Positions 23,455 through 34,499 of a DNA stretch of 64,000 nucleotides are shown here, piece after piece. The position numbers were made by a program, and so were the translations under genes. The stretch is from assembly GCA_026874595.1 (NCBI GenBank), contig CM049309.1, forward strand, positions 48,900,079 through 48,964,078, given 5' to 3'. How positions within the stretch are numbered: the stretch's first letter is position 1; every line of letters begins with the position of its first letter. The DNA is from Sipunculus nudus. Lineage: Eukaryota > Annelida > Sipuncula > Golfingiida > Sipunculidae. The notes below the pieces were generated by a model, which worked only from the letters and a program-made list of their open reading frames with translations, did not search any database and was not told where the DNA came from.

Positions 23455-24080
23455 TGTCGCGGCATGAAATTTGCATCTGCTACAATCTCTACTACTTTTC
23501 ATGTCAAGGTATGAAATCCACATCTTCTGTTGTTCGTACAGTTGCGTGAAATCTACCCTTCTGAGATTAAACTCGCGTCACGAAACCATATTTTCCGTAT
23601 TCTTACCACATAAATTTTACATAACTTGTTACTGGAGTCAGGAGATGAGCCTTACATTGTCTGATGCCTATTGATAGCCATAAGTTCTGGCATGGTGTCA
23701 CGACATGAAAATGATTTCGTTTTTATCTCATGATATCATCAGGTTCAAGCATCGTTTAACAGCATGAAATTGACATCATCGGTCACTTCATGGTATCATC
23801 AGGTTCTGCCATCCTGTCACAGAATGGAATTTACATCGTCTCTCACCTCATGGTATCATCAGGCTCTGGCATCGTGTCACAGCGCGAAATTTACATCGTC
23901 CCTCGTCTCATGATATCATCAGGTCCTGGCTTCCTGTCACGGTAGGAAATTTCATCGTCTGTCACCTCATGATATCATAAAGTTCTGGCATCCTGTCACG
24001 GTATGAACTTTGCATCATCTGTCACCTCATGATATCCCCAATTCCTGGCAACGTGACACGCATGAAATCTGCATCCCCTT
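23455..24080. repeat. 60-bp tandem satellite
   Basis: About six good units run from 23690 to 24075 with a 60-base period; more degenerate units lie upstream from 23455. Each unit has ATGAAATTTACATC, TGTCACCTCATGATATCATC and AGGTTCTGGCATCCTGTCAC. The palindrome TGATATCA recurs. Related degraded units are at 25985-26240. Confidence 0.85.
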
Positions 24081-24169
24081 TTTTTTATTAGCTACGCTGA
24101 CTGAAAATCATCTGAGCTATAACCATCACTCTTTGTCCGTCGTCCGTCGTGCCGTCCGTCTGTCCAGCG

Positions 24170-25790
24170 GGCCGTCTATCCATCCGTCCGTTAACAGGGC
24201 ACACATCGTAACTGCTGGACCTAGAAATTTTTGACTGAAATCCAATGGAGTTCCATAAAAAATCTCCGCAAAAACCTGAAATAAGGTCACTGTGATCTAT
24301 ATCTTTCGAGCTATGGGGCTCGGGAGGACCCCCCGAAAATAAAAAAAAAATGATATAATGGTCCAATATCTGAATAACTAATGCATTCATTGCCATGATT
24401 CTTTCCATACATATAGATCATGGAGTGTTTCATCATTTCATGGGGACTGGTGGCGCCACCTGTAATTTTTCTAATTTTTACGCATTGTTACTCAATTTTT
24501 CATGAGACCTTCAGATGAAGCAGTTCGTCATTTACAGGGCACACGACCTAACTTTGACCTAGAAATCTTTAACTGTACATCTAGGGAGGTCCCAGGCTAA
24601 TCTCCTTCGAAACCTGAAATTCGGTCATGATGACCTTTATTTTGCATACTACAGGCTGAAACCTGATTTTAAGCACCCAGTCAGTCAGACGGGGCACAAC
24701 TTTGCCTAGAATCTTCTTACAATATACCAATGGAGATCCATTAAAAAACTTCATGGAAACCTGATATTAGGTCACTGTGACCTATATCTTCTCAGCTATT
24801 TGGTAATCGAAAGTGCCTTCAGGAATAATTAAAAATTTGATACCAAAGCTCCGGTATCTGAATAATGAATGCATTGATTGCCATGATTTTTCCAAGCTTA
24901 TTGAACGTGGGATGATTTATTATTTCCTTAAACTGGTGATGGCACCTGTATTTTTGTCCAATTTTTAAGCATTTTTCCTCTATTTTGAAACCTTACTGCA
25001 GATGAAGCAGTCCGTCCATTAACAAGGCACAAATCGTAACCGTTAGACCTAGAAACATCTAACTGTACATCCAGGTAGATCTTAGGCAACGCTCTTTGAA
25101 AATCTGAAATTAGGTATTGGCGGCCTATATTTCGTGAACTAGAGGCTGAAAACATGATTTTGAGCACACAGTCAGTCAGACGGGGCAAATATTGTAAACG
25201 CTAACCAAGAATCTTCTAATGTTACACCCGTGGAGGTCCAGAAAAAAAACTCTTTGGCAACATGTAATATGGCACTGTGACCGATATTATCCGAGCTATG
25301 GAGCTCCAAATTACCCCCCCCCCCCCCCCCCCAGAATAATTAAAAATTTGATACAAAAGCTCAAGTATCTTAAAAACTAATATATTGCTTGCCATATTTT
25401 TTCCATGCATATTGATTATGGAGTGTTTCATCATTTCCTGTAGACTGGTGGTGCCAAGTGTATTTTTTTTTTAATTTTACGCATTTTTCCTCTATTTTGG
25501 GAACCTTCAGATGAAACAGTCCGTCCGTTAAAAGGCAACCAATCGTACCCGTTAGACCTAAATAACTTCTAACTGTACATCCATGGAGGCCCTAGGCAAA
25601 GCTCCTTGGAAACCTTAAATTAAGTGACCTATACATCTTTGGCAATCGCAATGGAAACCTGAAAAAAAGGGCATGGTGACCTGTATTACTGGCAAAAAAA
25701 ACCCCAGACAGTCATACAAGGAACAAAACTTCATATAGAATCTTCTGTCTTGACATCCAGGGATGTCCTTCAAAAATGTGCATGCTAATT
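24170..25790. repeat. Higher-order tandem repeat of about 500 bp
   Basis: Unit starts marked by GGGCAC- or AGGCA-type words fall near 24197, 24537, 24692, 25026, 25182, 25533 and 25720, so long (about 335-350) and short (about 155-187) intervals alternate. Shared words are CAGTCAGTCAGACGGGG, TAACTGTACATCCAGG, GGTCACTGTGACCTATAT, GACTGGTGGCGCCACCTGTA and CAGATGAAGCAGTCCGTCC. The same repeat forms the older array at 13240-13990. A poly-C tract lies at 25313-25333. Confidence 0.8.
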
Positions 25791-25984
25791 TTTAGCTAAA
25801 GTGACTGCATACAAAAAGGCTATTTATTATGGGAATGGCTGGACATTTTATCATAATACATCTTTTTCTTGTTGATTTTGAAGAACTTTATTTGCTACAG
25901 TTTAATTGGGTTACCACCTACAACATTTGACATTCAGATAATTAAATTTCTTTTGTGAATGCCTTCCTAGTCAGCAGAGCGTCA

Positions 25985-26240
25985 AGGCCCATTTGTCACT
26001 TTTTTTTTGTGTCCCCGTCTAAAACCTACATCCTCTGCCATCCAAACTACGATATGAAATCTGCATCTTGTGCCATCCATCCACGACATGAAATCAACCT
26101 CACTGGCAAACGTGACACGGGCATAACATCAACTACTCTGCTGTAGGTGTCATGGCATGAAATATACATCTCTACTGCACATTCCGTGGCAGGAATTCTG
26201 CTTCTCTGCAACACGTGTCAAAACTTGAAATGTACATCTT
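25985..26240. repeat. Degraded 60-bp satellite units
   Basis: Words such as GATATGAAATCTGCATCT, CGACATGAAATCAACCTC and GGCATGAAATATACATCTC recur at irregular spacing. They match the ATGAAAT(T)TACATC core of the 23.5-24.1 kb satellite. Confidence 0.55.
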
Positions 26241-26269
26241 TTTAAATACAACTAAGTCAAAAAATTCAT

Positions 26270-26990
26270 GGACCGTGACACACTTAAATGTTTTATCCAT
26301 GCGTTCATGACTAGATTATGGTTACTCATTGTTATGTGGCCTTCCATCAGTTCTTATTGATCGCCTCCAGAGAGTACAATATATAGCAGCAAGAATTCTT
26401 ACCAGCAGTGCAAAACATCATCATGTCACACCAATACTCTACTCTCTCCACTGGTTGCCTATACAGCAAAGAGTAAAATTTAAGATACTTGTTCTTATGT
26501 TTAAAGCTATGAACAACATTGCTCCTATATATATCTTCAAGAACATTTCAGTAACCATGTTCAGTCAGAGGATTCCGTTCAAAATGACCGAAATTTATTA
26601 CATGTGTCATTACAAAATAGTCATCGATACAGAACAGGGCATTCAGCTTTGCTGGTCTTATACTCTGGAACAGTCTACCCAAAACATTGAGATTCTGTTC
26701 TAACTTATCAGAATTTAAAAGCAAATTAAAAACTCACCTATTTGTGGAGTTTTTCTACTTTGGGCATTTGCACTATATGGAACCTGGCCTTTTTAACCAT
26801 CTTTGTCTTTACCTAATCTATTGGATTGTCTGATTTATTTTACTGTTTATACTATGTCTTCCTTGTATCATCTTTCAAATGTATCGGCTTTTTAGAGCAT
26901 GCATAGCATGGAGTTTACGCTTTATAGATAAACTATTATTATTATTATTATTATGATTATTATTATTATTATTATTATTTAATTATTTTT
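26270..26990 (+). mobile_element. 3' end of a non-LTR (LINE) retrotransposon, reverse-transcriptase C-terminus
   Basis: The frame LDYGYSLLCGLPSVLIDRLQ, then RVQYIAARILT and HVTPILYSLHWLPIQQRVKF, matches the typical C-terminal end of jockey-superfamily (CR1/L2-like) reverse transcriptases. After a frameshift near 26640 it continues NRAFSFAGLILWNSLPKTL and EFKSKLKTHLF, another hallmark, and stops at 26831-26833. An in-frame TGA precedes LDYGYS. An (ATT)n-type tail (about 26933-26986) follows, as expected for LINE 3' ends. It is a truncated, dead copy; the catalytic RT motifs are absent. Confidence 0.85.
26933..26986. repeat. (ATT)n tail of the LINE fragment
   Basis: The ATT run directly follows the LINE 3' UTR and probably derives from its tail. 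Confidence 0.9.
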
Positions 26991-28556
26991 ACAGCTTTTG
27001 CTATTAGTTTGAAAAATTAGTGTTGAGTTAAATATATTTTAAATCAACAAAATGGCCAACCTGCAAATCTTTTGGGAGAATACCTGCACATTCATGATAA
27101 ATAATAATAATAAAAAATCACAACGTGTCATTTGGCATATGGTGCTCCAGCATAAAATATACCAAAAGAAACTTAAGCATCAATAAGAGAAAGAACCTTA
27201 ATTTTCAATTCGGAAAAAGTCTGTGAAAAGAATGAAAATACGGTTAGCGTCTTTTCCACAAAAATCCAGTTTCCTATAAGGGATACCTACGTGCCACGGA
27301 TGAAAAGTGTGCAGATTGCTCCAGTAGCTCTGTTGCTAAAATCTTTAAAAAGGATAAAATGTAAAATGCGTCCTCTTGATAAATATGTGTAATTACAGAG
27401 AAAGCTCTGACTAACCTTACTGCCATTGATTGCAGACTGTAAAACTACCACAAGGCTTTTATGCCAGCATTTGATTTATTCTAGACATGAAAGGCCACAC
27501 ATGTAAGCCCACTTGTATTTTTTGTGTGTATCACAAATGAGAAAATTATTCTTGGTTTAGATTTTTATCAGTTTGAAGGACAGGATTTGTTTGTGAAATT
27601 TAACCCCGTTCTAGATTAAAACTCAGAGACTTCGTTCAAAAGACACCGTACTTTTGTAATACGAGCTAAATCATTTATGCTTTTTTTTTAATGTATAAGA
27701 AAATTTGTAAGAATAAATCTTATTACCTCAAGTCATTCGTATTTATTAAAATATAGATACAAACACAGAGGTCTAATTTAATCAAAGCATTGAGTTTTTC
27801 AATGCACATAATGCCAACGATTTCAAAAGAATAATGCCAACGATTTCCAAAGAAATGTATGCAATAAAGGAATTCTTTTAATGGTTAAAGATCACATCGA
27901 CCCCCGTTCTATGGGAATGTTGAAAAATAAAAGTTCACCATTGGTTATGTGGGTTCTTCTTGGAAAATATTTTGATTCTCTTTTGGAGTCAATACAAAAC
28001 CATCTAATAACCACGGCATTATAAGGTTATGATATATTTTAAGGAATCATTTGGATAAAAACTTAAAAATAAGACTGTCAGTTGGCAAGTTAATTTGAAG
28101 GCTGAAGATTTTAAAATTGTGTTATTGGAATACTGTTTCTTTTTGTTATAAACTTGTTAATTTCTGATTATATTCAATTACGTGAACGGCGAGTGAAGCA
28201 CTTAACTAAAAAAAGGAAGTTTCCACATCTGAGCATACCTTCACACATTGGTATCCTCTCAAATATTTTTTCCCAGGAGGTATCAATCAATATATTAAAC
28301 AGGTAAACTCAAGATTCCAAATAAAATTTGTCTTCCATAACTTAATTTACTGAGGGAGGAAAGTTCTGTTACTGAGAGAGGAGAGTTCTGTAATTGGGTT
28401 AAATGGTTGTAAAACAAGCTAAGAAACATCCGAAATATATACAACATTGGTTGCAAAACGATTAAGCTTTCAAAATATGTTTTATTTGTATAAGAAATAC
28501 TAATGAAGTAAAAACACACATTAGTTCATTGTATATAAAACACAGCAAACACTGTA

Positions 28557-28558
<2 letters not shown>
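26991..28558. other. AT-rich non-coding stretch
   Basis: No exon, RNA gene or repeat structure recognised. Confidence 0.45.
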
Positions 28559-28607
<49 letters not shown>

Positions 28608-28612
28608 TATAC
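28559..28612. repeat. (AT)n(AC)n microsatellite
   Basis: An AT run followed by an AC run lies immediately beside the left end of solo LTR copy 3. Confidence 0.95.
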
Positions 28613-28614
28613 AC

Positions 28615-29425
28615 TGTTACAGGTGCTCTTTTTTATTGTGTGACATGGGCGTAACTCCTGTTGTGGCACTCGTGTCTGGCCGCGTGTTACATTCTATGTT
28701 TAATCCGTGCTGGTTGGACTCTCGTTGTCATGCCGGCCTTGGGTTTTCTCGGCTGGTCGTGAGTCACGTGTACACCATGGTGTGTGAAGATACACAGCGT
28801 TTTTTTTCTAGAGAATTCCTGAAACGCGTGTTGTGCAGGATCTTATAGACTGTTCGAGAAGTGGAAAATTTCCGGCTTGGGGTGTGAAGGTCTATAAAGG
28901 GGACTGTGTTTTAGAACCAGGCAGAGAGGGCAGAGAGAGCAGGAGAGAAGATTCCAGCGGACGCAATTGCGTGTGTCAGATTCTAGGACCTTATCCGACT
29001 AATTCGGCAATTATAGAGTTTCAAAGACTTTCTCCTGGATTTTATGCATTTGGACTTCAGTTTACTTTCTGGGTTGTTGCAAGAACTTCCCACTGGACGG
29101 TCATTCTCCGAGAGTTTACATTTTAAGGACTTGGTATCCAGGTACTGTGCACATACATTATTATCTCTGTGATTGTATTGACTCGTTGCTATAACGCTGT
29201 TTTACTGTTACAGTATATTTTTTTAATTTAGTGTATTGTATTGTTAGGGTTATTTTTAAGAATAAATTATAGTTATTTGTTAACAAAAAAAACACTGACT
29301 TCTTTATTCATTCCCCTTGACATTTCACGCTGCCAAGTGTTACAGAATCTGATTTGTTTTTATCTCCTTTACAAAATTTGTGTTCATCACGCATACGTGA
29401 TCTGTTTATATTAGGTTCCGCAACC
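28615..29425 (+). mobile_element. Solo LTR, copy 3 (with TATA box and poly(A) signal)
   Basis: It begins TGTTACAGGTGCTC and ends TTAGGTTCCGCAAC, with the last bases diverged from GTAACA. A TATA box (TATAAA 28893-28898) and a poly(A) signal (AATAAA 29261-29266) stand in the U3-R order expected of an LTR, and TTCATTCCCCTTGACATTTCACGCTG follows. The frame 28833-29126 (FQRLSPGFYAFGLQFTFW) is also open in copy 4, but this can be explained by recent common origin. No adjacent gag-pol sequence. Confidence 0.75.
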
Positions 29426-30784
29426 AGACATATACATAATGCTCTGTAATGATTTACTGTCTATTTGTACTCCCACAGCATATTTTTTTTTCAAAGTGCT
29501 CACGATTTGTCTTTTCACATTGTTTTTCTATTTTTGGAAATATTGAATCCAACTTTTCAGCACATCTTAAATTTTAAATATATACTGCTTGACACTCATC
29601 ATATTTTCTCCCTATGACTAAGATATACGTATTACCTTATAAAACATTCAAAACTCGTTCGAACTTCTATGTATGTTAAATTTAGCAACACTTAATTCTA
29701 AACACAGGACGAATAGGGAGCACAAATAACACATTGATAAGCCCGTATTTACATAAGCAGGTTTGCTGAAATATTTCCTTAGCTGATAAACGTCCTACTT
29801 TTGGAGACAGATTGTGCAAGATAGGCATTGACTGTATAAGGCATAGTCTTCAAGAGTATATACATAGCACTCTTATAAAAAATATTTATCTTTCTTATAA
29901 AACCCAGGGTACAAAAAGCGGTATCCAGGTTACGGGACTCAAATGTCACTCAAAAATATGTCATTTGACAGCTTTTTGTGTGTGATATAAAACCAGATCA
30001 TATCTTGCATTTAACCTCTTCGAGGTTCCGTCTATATTCCTTTGGAATGGCACGACTTTTTGCAAACATAAATGAGTTTTTCAAACAATGTGATAATGAC
30101 ATGGGTAAAAAATGCAAACATACCAACACATCTGAAGAAATATGTATCAGCGATCTGTTGTCATAAATTTATTTTATATTATATTTTAAGCTTAAGCCAA
30201 GAGGTATTTATCAGTATTGTGACAACGTCACTATGATTTCACCCTCTTAAACTGAGAATTAAATCTAGACCAAATACGACTTAAGTAAAAAATAATGTTA
30301 TTGATACGGACCTCACGTATCGATGAGGCTGGGATCCTTTAAAACGTTTCATGAATTCAATGACATTTTAATACTTGATTGGTCAGTTTCCAACTAAAAT
30401 ATTTCATGAATTTTGAGTTTCTACCTTGAAAACCGAGGGATTGCATATGAAATCAAGGAAACCAAGTAGCGATATCAATTTTTGAAGTTTTCCCATTAAA
30501 GCATAAATTGAAAATTTTTTACAAAAATAGCTAATAACAGGTCATGATCAAGCAAGGGAATCGGTGCAAGTCCCCGATATAGTTGTTTCGGTTGAATAGG
30601 CAAAGACCGATGTAAAGACTTGAAGCTATCCACCATTTCAGCTGTAATCTTAAATCGATTTCTAAGTATCCCGGAGTCTGTCTGGCCTTGATTTTAGGTT
30701 ACCCCCGTGCTTACCATATTACCCCTCCCTCTTTTTCTTTGCATGATGATAAAACCACCGTAAGGACAGAATGAGTTCGAGTTC
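29426..30784. other. AT-rich non-coding stretch
   Basis: Short chance frames only; nothing recognised. Confidence 0.45.
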
Positions 30785-30955
30785 GTGTATGTATGTTTGC
30801 TCACAACATAACTCGAGCCATCATGAACGAAATCTCAGGCATTTTCAGGACATTTCTGGATTAGTTCAGGGAAGAATATATTATATTTTGGTGTGAATCC
30901 GGCACATGATCCGTATTCAGTAACGTCATCAAGGAATATTCACAAATGTTAAATC
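30785..30955 (+). repeat. Dispersed repeat (CAAGGAATATTCACAAATG family), left part
   Basis: It has ACATAACTCGAGCC, GGCATTTTCAGGACATTTCTGG, CCGGCACATGATCCGTATTCAG and CATCAAGGAATATTCACAAATG, matching 48895-49165 in order. The right part of the element is at 31525-31625, so about 570 bases separate the two parts. Confidence 0.55.
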
Positions 30956-31524
30956 ACAAACACAATTGTATTACCAGGTCAGGACATGTTAAATGAAAGC
31001 CTCATAGAATAATAAGATATGGTAAGGGAAACGTAGTAAGTAACATGTTGTGTTAATTGTAATTATGATTTGTGTTGTTCAGTAGATCGGTTTGTTCATG
31101 AACCGAGCGATGGAACTTACTAGACTATGGTTTGTTATGGTTAGCTGACGGAACTTTCTGGTGGTCTAGGTGCTTCTGGGAGGCTTAGCCTTTTTGGGGA
31201 GTTAAATAGAGTAGAAACGTTCTGCAGAGTAGGTGTCGTGAGAGGTAGATTTGTGCAAGGCGGACTGATGTTCGAGTTCCGGGTAAGGAGGTTTATCGGT
31301 CTTGGTTAGAATTTTCGTGGACTTTGTATTTTGTGAAGTTAGGGCCAATTAACGGCCGGCGAAAGCTAAAGAGCTTTTGAAGAATTGACAAGTGAGATTC
31401 GAGCCAGTCTATGGCGATGAATGCCAATCCTTGGATGTGATAAGAATAAACCTGTTTTTTAATACTCTTAACGGGAGTGAGTTTTCTGGAACTCTGCGTG
31501 AAATATACGTCCGCTGCTTGTTGG

Positions 31525-31625
31525 TTTGACAATTATGCACGAATGTACCTGGGAATATTAGCCGAATAAAGTGGTTGCAAACACCGTTTTGGCGGAGGCT
31601 TGCACTCCTTACAATGCAAACTTCT
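31525..31625 (+). repeat. Dispersed repeat (CAAGGAATATTCACAAATG family), right part
   Basis: It has CCTGGGAATATTAGCCGAATA and GGCGGAGGCTTGCACTCC with ACAATGCA, matching the right end at 49085-49155. Confidence 0.5.
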
Positions 31626-32683
31626 GGTTCCTTTATTTTTTTACTCATTATCTCATAATACAATCACACGTGTAACATATAAATGATTTAACAGCTTAAA
31701 TCAACGTGAGGAAAATAATTTTCGCAAAACATACCATATATTGTTGATTATATTAATGTTGAATCACTTCACAAAAGCGCATGACACATTCCCTACTGAC
31801 ATAACATATATAAAGAAACAGACTAATTTGCGAATTCAAAAAAAATAAAATAAAAATAACTATCAGTGAACAACCCGGTGATAATCTGAATTCGAATTCA
31901 AGTTTTCCCGGGTCATCTGTATCTGATTTGAGTAACCCCCTCCGATCCCCCGGTGATCTCTAGTTGGAAAACGTGAATTCGCTACACCTTAGCTTGAATT
32001 CGAATTCAACCATATTGGATTAACTTCATTAGGATCAGAGGGAAGATCAGCTTCGGATATAAGTACTCCTGCCCCTGTTCAGTCTGTATTGACGACGTCC
32101 TGTCCTTTTTTTTCTGATTTAAATCGCAGGGTAATAGTAGAGCGGAAACAGCGTCATTAAATTGAAGCACTCTTTGTATATATTAACCCAGGAGGTTTCA
32201 TGTGTACATAAAACTCCGTGCTGTACAGTCAGCTGTGCAAATTATTTCTCTCCTCCGATAGAAGCCAATCCTTTTAAGCTAAGATTTTTTATCGGACTTC
32301 ACCAGACAGAACGTACCGGCTGGGTGCCTGCTACCAGACGAAATACTCCAATAATCGTCCCCGCCTGACTCGGCAACAACATGACACGGTTTTTATTTAG
32401 CAGTAAACTAGCCGTCAGAAGGGTTCATTCCGACACTTTTTTTTCATACCAGGAAAAGACCGGTCACGGCTATAACAGGGGACAGAAATGTGTGGTCACG
32501 ACCCTAACAAAAGCCAGAGTTGATATTCATTCAGTTATGATTCATACAGTGTTGGTTGATACCAGTCTGACCGTGTCAATGCATGTTATTTGTTTGCAAA
32601 ACAACAAAAATATAATGGATCCTATATATTATACGAAACGATGGGAAAGGAATATATGTATATATATATGTTTGCGAGGGTGT

Positions 32684-32694
32684 GTGTGTGAGAC

Positions 32695-32737
<43 letters not shown>

Positions 32738-32738
32738 C
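32684..32738. repeat. (GA)n microsatellite
   Basis: A GA run with one interruption, preceded by a short TG run; it abuts the second LINE fragment. Confidence 0.95.
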
Positions 32739-32760
32739 TATCGTTCCCTTTAAACCCACA

Positions 32761-33142
32761 AGGTCTCTAAGACCAGCTGATCTAAACCAAATGGTAGTAC
32801 ATGTACCTTTCACTAGATTAACTCTAGCTGTGAATAGAGCCTTTGGTTATACAATGCCGAGATTATAGAATAAACTACCTCAGCATTTAAAGTCTCCAAA
32901 GACACTCGATAGTTTTAAAACAGTTCACCACATATCTTTTTTTAAAAGCGTTTAATTGTGTATAACTCTTAACATCTCCTTTTTCAGTTTAACACTGAAC
33001 ACTGAAGATTTATTTTCTTATTTAAGTATTTTTTTTTTGGCAAATTATTTTGCAACAAATCATATTTTTACTTAGCTATGCCTTTTTTATATTACGTATA
33101 AAGCGTTTTAGAGTACTTATTTGCTTTATTATAAAATAAATG

Positions 33143-33178
<36 letters not shown>

Positions 33179-33180
33179 GT
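32761..33180 (+). mobile_element. Second LINE 3' end (RT C-terminus, 3' UTR and ATT tail)
   Basis: The frame 32761-32955 reads RSLRPADLNQMVVHVPFTRL, then TLAVNRAFGYTMPRL, a TAG stop in place of the usual Trp, NKLPQHLKSPKTLDSFK and a final stop. The Arg-Ala-Phe-x-Y-x-x-P-R-L-W-N-x-L-P pattern is characteristic of the very C-terminus of jockey-superfamily LINE proteins. The 3' UTR is followed by an (ATT)n tract (33143-33178). This copy is independent of the one at 26.3 kb. Confidence 0.8.
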
Positions 33181-33215
33181 TTTTGTTGTGGTTTTTATTA
33201 TTATTATTATTGATA
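33143..33215. repeat. (ATT)n microsatellite tail
   Basis: Two ATT runs separated by GTTTTTGTTGTGG; the first is the tail of the LINE fragment. Confidence 0.9.
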
Positions 33216-33219
33216 TTAT

Positions 33220-33264
<45 letters not shown>

Positions 33265-33271
33265 CGAGAGA

Positions 33272-33339
<68 letters not shown>
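33220..33339. repeat. (GA)n microsatellite
   Basis: About 120 bases of almost pure GA with a few GC/TA interruptions. It generates long Arg-Glu and Ser-Leu repeat frames that are not genes. Confidence 0.95.
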
Positions 33340-33343
<4 letters not shown>

Positions 33344-33462
33344 GCTGCTTGCGGACACCCTTCTTGGGCGGTAACCCCATGTAACAGACAGTCTTCGAAA
33401 CGACAAATCGTGTTTACTACTTACAAATCCTTCTGGAAAATAGGAAAAGCAGTTTGGGAAGA

Positions 33463-33540
33463 CCCGGTAGCTCATAGGTAGAGCACTTAATGCGAAAACT
33501 GGAAGACCTTGGGGCGTGCCCAAATCAGTGCGCACCGAAT
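33463..33540 (+). mobile_element. tRNA-like SINE head or tRNA pseudogene
   Basis: GACCCGGTAGCTCATAGG and TAGAGCAC form a good A box and D arm (GCTC...GAGC). The expected B box about 35 bases on is badly mutated (GACCTTGGGGCGTGCCC), so a functional tRNA is unlikely. Confidence 0.45.
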
Positions 33541-33632
33541 ATGATGAAGTCTTTATAATGTTAATATTTATATATATAGCAATTAGGAACTAATCCTGCA
33601 AGTCTATAACTTTCTGTGACTTTGTCAAAGTA

Positions 33633-33888
33633 TACATGGTTAGTCCTTTTAAAGCATGATTATAGTTTCTGAAATAGCTTTTTTTTTTTTTGCAGATAAA
33701 CGATCTTCGCTCTCTCTTCGCTCTCTCTTAGAAACTTGAAACTTCCGGAATAGACACGTGTACATGGTTAGTCCTTTTAAAGCGTGATTATAGTTTCTGA
33801 AATAGCTGGGGTTTTTTTTGCAGATAAACGATCTTCGCTCCCTCTTCGCTCTCTCTTAGAAGCTTGAAACTTCCGGAAAAGACAAACG
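33633..33888. repeat. 128-bp tandem duplication
   Basis: TACATGGTTAGTCCTTTTAA begins at 33633 and again at 33761, and the two units match nearly base for base through GAAACTTCCGGAA. Each unit also contains an internal repeat CTTCGCTCTCT. Confidence 0.9.
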
Positions 33889-34016
33889 TTGATAATTTAT
33901 AAGTCTCAATACTGATTAAAAAGTAATTATTCTATGTGAAAGATTTATCTTATTTTTAAAAGTTCTTTAAAAAATCAGGTTTATCAGGTGATGGAAGTTA
34001 CTCAAATTCTTTTCAG

Positions 34017-34018
<2 letters not shown>

Positions 34019-34069
<51 letters not shown>

Positions 34070-34078
34070 CATATATAT
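34019..34078. repeat. (TA)n microsatellite
   Basis: A TA run of about 45 bases, then TACATACATATATA. Confidence 0.95.
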
Positions 34079-34149
34079 TTGTCCCAGAAAATCATCTTTT
34101 AACTACATTGAATACAGGCCTAAACTATGTAGGAATACCTTTGTGGGAT

Positions 34150-34345
34150 GCTCGCCAACACGTGTTTGCATTCAATTATTCGGCCCACATTTCCAGGTTC
34201 AATCTTGCATAAGTGACTTCACATATGTGAACATTCTTTGATGATGTGCCTGAATCAAGATCATGTGCCAGATCTACATACAAAAATCTAATCAATTCTT
34301 CATTGGCACAAACACAAGCATACTCACATAAACACACATACGAAC
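34150..34345 (-). repeat. Dispersed repeat (CAAGGAATATTCACAAATG family), inverted copy
   Basis: Read on the minus strand it contains CTGGCACATGATCTTGATTC, CATCAAAGAATGTTCACATATG and GGGCCGAATAATTGAATG, in the same order as 48895-49165. Confidence 0.5.
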
Positions 34346-34387
34346 GGAGATATACCTTGTTACAGGGTGACATGAAAGCGAACCGAA

Positions 34388-34466
34388 CTGTCTCTTTGCT
34401 AGCGAAGCGGTTGGTACGCCGGACTTGTTCGCCACCAACATAGGTTCGAATCCGGGATCGGCCCCA
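34388..34466 (+). mobile_element. tRNA-like SINE head
   Basis: The A-box-like TAGCGAAGCGGTTGGTACGC (from 34400) and the B box GGTTCGAATCC (34443-34453) are correctly spaced, but acceptor and T stems do not pair. A degenerate tRNA-derived SINE is the best reading. Confidence 0.45.
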
Positions 34467-34499
34467 TGTCTTCCCCTGATTAATTTGTCTTCGTAACAA

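Noticed and set aside
23690-24075. Regular 60-bp spacing considered as a CRISPR array
   Set aside because: The whole unit is repeated with gradual divergence, without unique spacers, and the sequence is eukaryotic; it is a satellite.
24088-24408. 106-codon minus-strand ORF
   Set aside because: Falls in the higher-order tandem repeat; no domain and disrupted in the sister monomers.
28833-29126. 97-codon ORF also open in another LTR copy
   Set aside because: It lies inside the solo LTR between the TATA box and AATAAA; conservation is explained by recent shared origin of the copies.
33092-33535. 147-codon minus-strand ORF and 113-codon plus-strand ORF
   Set aside because: Almost entirely translation of (GA)n and (ATT)n microsatellites.
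34388-34466. tRNA gene
   Set aside because: A and B boxes present but acceptor and T stems do not form; SINE head more likely.
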